Shown here piece after piece: positions 57,001-64,000 of a stretch of 64,000 nt of DNA. The number at the start of each line of letters is the position of its first letter. Position 1 is the first letter of the stretch. The translations under genes were made by a program, and so were the position numbers. Location: the NCBI GenBank assembly GCA_027625915.1, contig JANTQA010000070.1:13149001-13213000 (forward strand), written 5' to 3'. Origin of the DNA: Anaeramoeba flamelloides (taxonomy: Eukaryota > Metamonada > Anaeramoebidae). A model generated the notes under the pieces. It worked only from the letters and a program-made list of their open reading frames with translations, was not told the DNA's origin and did no database searches.

Positions 57001-58772
57001 CGACAATTGGTTTACCATCCAATTTTCGTTATCAGCAAATCCCAATAATTATTTTAGATATAAATAAATATTTAAATCAATTAAATTTAAAAAAAAAAAA
57101 AGTCTTGAAATTGCTTAGCTTTTGGTTTCCTTGGGGCATGTCGAATGAAATTGATGAAATCGGCAATTCAATTGGACTTAGAATGTTGTTACATAAAGGG
57201 ATGATTCAAGGATCAATTGATAATTTTGGCTCTTTAATTATTTCTTTGAATAGATCAATAAATAATACTGCTCTTAATAATAATAATTTAAAAAAGATAC
57301 CAGAAAATGTTGGTGGGAAAGAAACAGAGAACAAAACAGAGAAAAAAATATATAACAAAATAGTGACAAAAACAGAAATGGAAATGGAAATGGAAATGGA
57401 AATAGAAACGGAAACAGAGAAGAACAAGAAAAAGAAAATGGAAACAAAAACAGAAACAGAAACAAAGCAAGTGAAATGGAAACAAGAGCATTTCGATCCA
57501 CTATGGATGACTTCTGCAACAATAACTAGCCAGTATTCATTAATATTAGTCTCATTATCGTTTGTTTTGCGTGATTCTTTAATCCCACTATTTTTAAAAT
57601 CTGGTATTAATTTGATTGAAAGATATAATCAATTAATATCTAAACAAACCTTCAAATTATCATTAAACGAAATTGTCAAATTTTGGTATCGCCCAAGCGA
57701 ACCATCAATTGAAAAATCAGCGCGTTTTCTATTTACATTGGTCATCGAGAGAATGGACATTAAATTATTAAACAAAGAAATCAAAATTCTAACACAAACC
57801 ATATTAAAGGCAAATGTCCAACAGTCTACTCATATATCGACATTTACCTTAACATTAATATTTATTTCAAAAAAAAATTTAATTGATAAAACTATTTTAA
57901 AACCCTTATTGAATAAATTATTATTAATATTATCTTTCACAAACAACAAAACCACCACGCAATTTGCTTCTTATTTACTAGGTAAAGGTTTTAATTTATT
58001 TAAGCAATATATAGATAATAAACTATTATTAATAAATTCAATTTTTTTAGTTGAATCCAAATTAAATCCTAAATTTACCAAAAAAATAACTACCCGTAAT
58101 GATGGTGAAAATGATATAATTTCAGAACCCCTATATTTTATTTGGCAACAGGATTCAATTAATTTTGCAAAGACAGTTGTTAAAATAATTAACCATCTCC
58201 ATAATAAAGATTCTGTCAAAATTAATGCAATAAATTTGTTGGTAAATTGCCTTTCCAAATCACAAAAAACATTATCCGATAATCTAATAGATATTTGCCA
58301 ATTGATATCAAAAATTTTTATTATTAATGAAAATACCAATGAAACCATCAAATCAAATTCTTTAAAATTGTTATCAAAATTATCTTCTTTCCCCCAGGTT
58401 GATTCAAGTTCTGATTATTTTGTCTTTGCTAACAATAATGTTGGTGAATTCTTTTATATAAATATCAAAAAAAATATAAAAAAAAAATTTGTTGCACATG
58501 ATAAAAAAATTAATTTAATCAAATTCTCACCCAGTGGTAAATTCTTAGCTACCTTATCAATTCAAGAAAATACTTTGAACATTTGGAAATTTGCTTCAAA
58601 AAAGACAATTAAAAATACAAATAAAATTACTTTCCAAAAAAAATTCACAACCAAAATTGATCCTAAATATTCACAAAATTCAAAATTAATTTCCAAAATA
58701 AAGATGCAATGGGAAAAGAATAAATTCATTACATTAATTTGTGATGATGAAAGTTTTAAATACAAGTTATAA
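54096..58772 (+). CDS. WDR7/rabconnectin-3 beta homologue, two exons, 1460 aa
   Basis: WDR7 (rabconnectin-3 beta) works with DMXL proteins in assembling V-ATPase on endosomal and vesicle membranes. Exon 1 (54096-54342) encodes LSLPVLFLNEKIPLYPEVTA and ITGNSYGQVAIW, matching the WDR7 first blade (IVTGCHDGQICLW). Donor A|GTAATT joins acceptor AAATAG to exon 2 at 54637, rebuilding LFASISVDGCVNLF; the intron is 294 nt. The 1460-aa length is close to human WDR7 (about 1490). N-terminal WD40 blades run to about residue 240. Low-complexity Asn/Lys inserts lie at about 300-320 and 510-550. A second WD40 block follows (GGHKAPVTSLFITK, FSGGLDCFICLWDLQKCKLL, FSGHSGQI), then Thr/Glu/Met repeats near 990, an alpha-helical solenoid (PSEPSIEKSARFLFTLVIER), and a last blade pair (VAHDKKINLIKFSPSGKFLA, LNIWKF) ending SKIKMQWEKNKFITLICDDE, the counterpart of the WDR7 C-terminus. 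Confidence 0.88.
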
Positions 58773-58792
58773 TTTTTTTTTTTTTTTTTTTT

Positions 58793-58829
<37 letters not shown>
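58772..58829. repeat. T-run and (TA)n microsatellite after the WDR7 homologue stop
   Basis: About 26 T followed by about 15 TA units directly after the TAA stop. It may contribute to 3' end formation, but no defined signal is seen. Confidence 0.85.
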
Positions 58830-58830
<1 letters not shown>

Positions 58831-59154
58831 TGAATTATGTATATTTATTTTTCTTAATTTTATTGGACATTCGCAATTATATTTATTCTAAAAATATAAT
58901 ACCTCAAAAATATTTTTGTATAAAAATTTAAAAAATAAATTAGTTTTTTTTCAAATTTGTTCAACTAAAACTGAAATCCGATTTTTATTAATATTCAAAG
59001 ATTTTGCGAGATGTTTTTTGTTTTTTTCTTGATTTGTCTTTTTATTGAGATAATATCTATTTAAACGGTCTTTTGATAATTATTAAAGAAATATATATAA
59101 AAAAAACCCAAATCAAAAAAATAGTTGTTTTTTTCATAATTTAAATGTTATGTT

Positions 59155-59281
59155 AAAAATTTGGTTATTTATAAAAAGGATTTGATTAAATAAAAGAAAT
59201 TCCACATCAATTTTCAGAAGATTTCACAATTAAAAATCATGTCCAGGATTTTTTTTAGGTCTGGTATTTTTTTACATACTA
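59155..59281 (+). mobile_element. Fragment of TIR family B (right end)
   Basis: TTTATAAAAAGGATTTGATT and CACAATTAAAAATCATGTCC, then GGTCTGGTATTTTTTTACAT match 16525-16634. Only the right arm is present and it abuts element R directly. Confidence 0.6.
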
Positions 59282-60790
59282 AACTATTTTTCATTCAACG
59301 GGGCCCAGTTGTAATGGGTGAAATACCTGTGTTTAAAGGGTTTGCATCAATATTAGAAGAAAAAAATATATTTTGGAAATTTTAAAATTGAAAACATTTT
59401 TTTACATTTTTTTTCATTTTTGTTTTTTTTTTTCGATTTTTTTTTGAGAAAATTTTTATTTTATTGCAAGATCAATAGTCATTTGGTAAGAATGTGTTAT
59501 TCTAAGGGTTATTGAAACTGTGGAAATGATTGTTGAGAAATCATATTGATATTTATTGCAATTTTATGAATCTATCAAATATTCCAGAAAATACCCGAAA
59601 ATCGAAAATAACCCAAAATTTTTTAACCACAACAAAACACTTTATGAACAACTTTTAAGAAACCCAAATACCAATATTACTCATGTTTAAAAGTATATTT
59701 ATAATTTTGATTTTTTTTTTTTTTGTGGTTTGAAAAAATAAAATTCAAATAAAATTTAAATTTTTGGGAATATTATTCAACCCATTTTATGTGAAAAGAG
59801 TTTGATATCTTAGATGAATATAACATACTGATCATTGCGAAACGTTATTAACTAAATGAGAGAAAATTTACTTTTAATGAAAATTTCTAATTGTGTATCA
59901 TTACCCTTACTTTTGTAATCTTAAATACAATCTAAAAATAACCGAATAATATCTAAAATTACAATAGTTGCTCATACCCTACACAAGGTTACTCAAGACA
60001 ACTTTTATTTAAATCATCATTCCATATAAATAAACTGGTTTAACCAAAATATACAAATATATACCATACCGAACCTAACACAACCCATATCAATATCCTG
60101 ACTAACATATACACCTAACCAGAATAAGGACCAACAATTACTCAAAGATACTCAAAAGGTACCAAAACCTATTTTGTCATAGTGGAAAATTCAAAAAAAA
60201 AAAAATTTAATTTTAAATAAAATTGTTTTTTTACAGTTAAACTAGGTATATTGACACTATTTTTCTTCCGAGTTGTTCTTAAATGTTTTTTTGTGGTTGA
60301 AAAATTTTGGGTTATTTTCGATTTTCGGGTATTTTCGGGAATATTTCAAACACCCCAATTTTCTTCAAACCTAACTCCTGAAATTTAATTAATAAATTTG
60401 AATAATTTACGTTTCATTTTCATTTCCTTTTTCAAATAGAGACCACAAATACCAACACACTTCGTTTGGGGGGACTTGATTTCTAAAAGAAAAGTACGGA
60501 AAAATGAAGTGAAAATTGTTTTTTATGTTATATTTCAAATATCAGTAGAAGTTCAAAAAGACATTCTTGTTTTTCTCAATGGGTATTTCATTAAGAATTT
60601 GAGTTTTTCAATTTTCAAGTAAATTAATTGATTTATTAGTTTTATTTCAGATGAATATCAACATTTCTTTGATGTGTATTAATATACTTATTTATTATTT
60701 GTTCTTCAAAGGTCAATTATATAAAATAATTGATATTTAAAAAAAATGTTGAGCACTTTTGGCTGAAACAAAGTTTATAGAATATAACAA
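59282..60790 (+). mobile_element. Dispersed element R, copy 2, split by element C
   Basis: The left part 59282-59576 and the right part about 60570-60790 match 30062-30615 in order. Edges CATTCAACGGGGCCC and the inverse of TTTGGCTGAAACAAAGTTT resemble each other as degenerate TIRs. Element C (59577-60346) and about 220 bp of other sequence lie between the two parts. Confidence 0.6.
59577..60346. mobile_element. TIR element, family C (~770 bp)
   Basis: The left end AAATATTCCAGAAAATACCC (then GAAAATCGAAAATAACCC) and the inverse of the right end AAATATTCCCGAAAATACCC (then the same) match over about 70 bp with few differences. The interior around 59970-60170 is unusually C/A-rich on the plus strand (CATACCGAACCTAACACAAC), unlike the surroundings. 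No transposase frame. It is inserted in element R. Confidence 0.85.
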
Positions 60791-61357
60791 CATTAAAATT
60801 GTTTATTTGTAATAGTTTAAACTTTAGATATAATTATGGTAGATTAAACAGGAAAATTCTCTGTTATTGAATTTGCTTTTTATTTTTTTTTTTTACCCCC
60901 CTCCCCAATTAAAAATAAAACTAATTAAAGATTAAATGATTGAATAAAATATTATAGATAAGATCAAGAATGAAAATGATTTTTTATTCTAAGTTCTGTT
61001 TGATCAATTTTTTAATTATTCTAATTTCCATTTTTTAGTTGGTATGTAAATCTATTTCGACCAGCAGATCTGAAGCTCTTATATTTATTAAAAAGGTTAA
61101 TATGTTTGGTTAAAAAAATGATTTGAATAATTCAGTTTCGCATAAATGGTGGCACTCTAAATTTGAAAAATGTACTTACCCCCTTAAATTTACTTGAGTT
61201 TTGTATTTTTTGACAAACAATTAAACATTAGCTCACATTTTTAGTTTGTCTTGAAGAATAAAAATCCAAAAGCCTCTAGAAATATCAAAAATGTGAGTTT
61301 GATCCTTGTTTAAAATTTGTCCAAAATACTCCTCTTTCATTTTTATTATTTTACTTA
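60791..61357. other. Intergenic upstream of the tubulin-like exon
   Basis: It contains at 61110-61190 the inverse of the repeat piece at 46350-46430 (TAAATGGTGGCA, AAAATGTACTTACCCCCTTA). No gene. Confidence 0.4.
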
Positions 61358-61525
61358 ATGAGCGAAATCCTCACTCTTCATGTTGGTGGATGTGGCTACT
61401 CATTAGCAAACAATTTTTGGTCAAATCTATGTAGAGAACATAAAATTGATCACGAAGGAAGATATTATGGTATATATGATGCTGAATTAGAATGCATATC
61501 TTCCTATTTTCATGAAACACTCCAA
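61358..61525 (+). pseudogene. Beta-tubulin-like first exon without visible continuation
   Basis: The ATG at 61358 opens 56 codons that align residue for residue, without gaps, with the N-terminus of beta-tubulin ([20 protein letters not shown] in the family, MSEILTLHVGGCGYSLANNF here; later EHGIDPTGTYHG versus EHKIDHEGRYYG). It ends at a strong donor (CAAG|GTAAGA). The nucleotide-binding loop is altered: Gln11 is Gly, and N and Q of QCGNQ are Y and S. No second exon carrying the usual PRAVLVDLEP segment is seen in the remaining 2.4 kb on this strand. It is probably a gene relic or a very divergent tubulin with a distant second exon; if functional, GTP binding would be unusual. Confidence 0.55.
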
Positions 61526-61579
61526 GGTAAGATCAAATTGTTTTTTTATAAAATTTTCTCGAAACAAAAAACACAATAA

Positions 61580-62234
61580 TGCTTAATGAACAACAAAGGG
61601 AACAAAAATTACATTCCGCTTTCCAAAAGAAAGAAGAATTAAAAGAAACCACCAAAGTTTACAATTCTCAAAGAAAAATAAGAAGTTAACAGGTTTGGTT
61701 TGTCAAATCAAATCTTTTGAATTTGGCTTTGATCTTTCAAACAATTTTTTTTGGAAAGATGAATAAACTTTTTTTTCCTTTTATTTTTCAACAAATAACC
61801 CAAAATATTTTGTAGCCTTCCTTGAAAGTAAACACTCAAGTCAAATTGGAATGACAAACCATAACAAAAAAATGTGAAATAAAGAAAAAACGCTTTTTGC
61901 TCAACACATTTTTCAAAAAGAACATCAATTAAAAATACTCTTAAATTCAACACTAAGAACCCAAGCTCTCAAACAATTAAATCAATTTGATTCCGAAATA
62001 TACATTTCACATGTAAAAACAAACCTTTTCTGATAATTAATCGTTATTTGTGAAGTGCTATTCAAACAGAAGAATAATTATTTTTGATAAAACCCTTTCA
62101 TAAAAAGTTGTTGAGAGTTTTTTTTGTAGTTCTTTAAGCATTACAACAACTATGAGTCGGTTTTGTGATGATCCAAAAAAGTGTGCCTTTACAGATAATG
62201 TAGTGAAAAAAATACAGCAAAATAATCCACGATA
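61580..62234. other. Region after the tubulin-like exon
   Basis: No tubulin exon is recognised. A small frame at 62154-62232 (MSRFCDDPKKCAFTDNVVKK) precedes the repeat edge at 62235 and is of unknown meaning. Confidence 0.35.
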
Positions 62235-63690
62235 GGGATTTTTAATTATTAATATTAGGGAAATTGTTGTGTAATTGATGAATAATTTCTTTTATTTAAG
62301 GGATTAGCTTCACCATAGATTTCTCTATAATTAAAGTATGTTGTAATTCGGTGTAAATGGTATTTGTGAGCCAAGGCTCAAATAATTCTAAAAAATCTTT
62401 AAAAATCTTATTGCACAATAAATTATTACAATTATTTACTAAATGATCACTATTAAAAATTTTCATTGTAGAAATATTTTTTTTAATTCTTTTTCAAATC
62501 TAAAAATAGAAACTCCAAATAATGATATTACCGTTGTTAATAATTCATATTGAGAAATTCCAAAAGTAACTATTTTTATAATTTTTTAATTTCAAAGATT
62601 AACTCAATAATCAACAACAAAAAAACCCAAAGAATGATTAGTTTTGTTTACTTTTGATAAAGCTAATTGTAACATCAAATATGTTTTCGATATTTGAGAA
62701 ATTATTTTTCAAAATAATCTATTGCTTAATTAATTAATTTTTTAAAAAAATTGATTTTTTTAACAATTAATAATCTACATTTTGCCAAAAATTTAACAAA
62801 GATATTTTGCAACTTTTGAAGTCTGAATATTGATAATTCAACCTTTAAATTTTTGGCTAAATGCAGATTTTTTTCTGAAATTGTTGGGATTTTTTACTAA
62901 TTTAAGGATCATTTTTCATTGATCGAGGATCTACAAATATTACTAATTGACTAATCGATTTTTTAGAGACATTTTAACCATGCAGCACTAATGTGGTATG
63001 GACCAATAACGGCATAAACCAAATTTCAAAATTATGGACAAACTTTTTTATTAGTATTTTTTTCTTTTTTCTTTTGATTTTCAAAAAATAAAAAGATTAA
63101 ACTATATTCTTATTTAGTACACTATATTGGTTATTATCTCGACACACTTTTGTAAAATACATTATTATTCAAAAAAAAAATAAATAAACAAATTTTTTTC
63201 TTATGAAAAATCTGCCCCTATTTTTGAAATTAAGTTTATCTTTGATCTTAGGGCTCTTCCTTGGTAGACTCTAACCCCTTAAAATCAAATCCCATTTATA
63301 ACAAACCAATTTTTTTATGAACATCAGTAATAAACCAACCCAAAGTTCATTAAAGTAAGGTATCTATGAGAATATACCTTTAATTATTTGATAACCTCAA
63401 ATATATCTACTTATTTTGAAAAAAAAAAATAGAGCTTTATAGAGCTTTACTATGAATTTGGAAGATGTCATTTTTTTATTCTTGTTTTTTGATTGAATGG
63501 TTTTTTTATACAAGTATAATTTAATTAATTATCATTCTAATAAGTGGTGAGTAATAATTTTAAAAGTTTGATTCTTAAAAAAATGAAATAATTCAGCAAT
63601 TACACAAAAATTTCCCTAATATTAACAATTAAAAAATATTTTCATAAACTATTTTCCTGTCAGGGATTTTTTTCAAAACTATATTAAAAC
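62235..63690. mobile_element. Decayed pair of family B-like ends with coding relic
   Basis: 62241-62300 (TTAATATTAGGGAAATTGTT) and the inverse of 63560-63640 (TTAATATTAGGGAAATTTTT) match, so the region is bounded by opposed family B ends. The right part, inverted, aligns with 16160-16350. On the minus strand 62487-62310 is open and reads MKIFNSDHLVNNCNNLLCNK and FLELFEPWLTNTIYTELQHT; a degraded second copy of the same coding piece lies on the plus strand at 63705-63795. This may be a remnant of the coding part of a longer family member; no transposase motif is recognisable. Confidence 0.45.
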
Positions 63691-64000
63691 ACACTTTTTT
63701 GAGTAATGTGAACCATGTAGCACTAACACCATTTACACCCCTATTACAACATAATTTAACTATAGGTGAACCTATGGTTACATTAATTCCTTAAAAAAAA
63801 ATATTTTTTTGCAATAAGTTTTTTATTATAACAGATAACCAAAAAATAATATTTTGTGATCTTTCCAAATTGATTTTGCAATTGGGTTACTATTCTAAAA
63901 AAATAGTTGAACTTTTTCAATTTTAATTGCTTTAAAAGTTGAACTTTCAACTGATTTAAAACAATTAACAAAGTTGAATTTTTTTTTGTTGAAATTTAAA
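63691..64000. other. Window end: degraded repeat
   Basis: 63705-63795 repeats, with stops, the coding-like piece found at 62288-62400 in the other direction (ACCATTTACACC word). The rest is AT-rich with no gene. Confidence 0.4.

Noticed and set aside
55243-57522. Several minus-strand ORFs rich in Phe, Ser and Tyr
   Set aside because: They are reverse readings of Asn/Lys and Glu/Met repeats in the WDR7 homologue.
1-64000. LTR retroelements, Polinton-like elements or CRISPR arrays
   Set aside because: No long direct terminal repeats, no integrase or capsid-like frames and no regularly spaced direct repeats were seen.

Overview
The window is very AT-rich eukaryotic nuclear DNA, probably from a free-living amoeboid or flagellate protist. 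The genes have GT-AG introns of about 80 to 480 nt. Proteins carry long Lys/Asn/Glu-rich runs, every gene recognised here ends in TAA, and BTB, Arp2/3, Ragulator-like and rabconnectin genes are present. This would suit Anaeramoeba or an amoebozoan, but I cannot fix the species from sequence alone.

Host genes are few and widely spaced. They are EMC3 (1842-3232, minus), a LAMTOR1/p18-like myristoylated protein rebuilt from three exons (12311-12920, minus), a coiled-coil protein with a GIL1/IRKI-like C-terminus and one in-frame TAG (19237-20565, plus), ribosomal protein uS12/RPS23 in four exons (24690-25576, minus), ARPC5 of the Arp2/3 complex (27521-27957, plus), a CDF-type transporter (28608-29453, plus), NOP58 (34257-36013, plus), a BTB-BACK protein with an amidotransferase-like C-terminal domain (43364-44905, minus), tRNA-Thr(CGU) (48057-48128, minus), a WDR7/rabconnectin-3 beta homologue (54096-58772, plus) and the first exon of a divergent beta-tubulin-like gene (61358-61525, plus). 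They do not form one pathway; they are ordinary housekeeping functions (membrane protein insertion, translation, snoRNP assembly, actin branching, V-ATPase assembly, lysosomal signalling).

The space between genes is a graveyard of transposons. I see three LINE relics, a broken hAT transposase gene, and several families of short terminal-inverted-repeat (TIR) elements. One is a 583-bp family with TA flanks in three copies (4.1, 5.8 and 10.8 kb). Another is a palindromic 190-bp family with Tc1-like ends in two copies (22.0 and 32.6 kb). Single elements lie at 11.7, 16.2, 38.6 and 59.6 kb. Further dispersed repeats pair 6.9 with 31.2 kb, 9.6 with 50.6 kb, 30.1 with 59.3 kb, and 1.3 with 30.6 and 51.9 kb. 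I saw no LTR retroelement, Polinton-like element or CRISPR array.

The most unusual observations are a conserved ~80-bp hairpin at nearly the same place inside all three LINE relics, a 92-bp nearly perfect inverted repeat at 33.1 kb, a CpG-rich patch caught between TA microsatellites at 38.6 kb inside a candidate 1.7-kb TIR element, an unusually short ARPC5, and a lone tubulin first exon whose nucleotide loop is altered. I did not find a clearly new multi-gene system.
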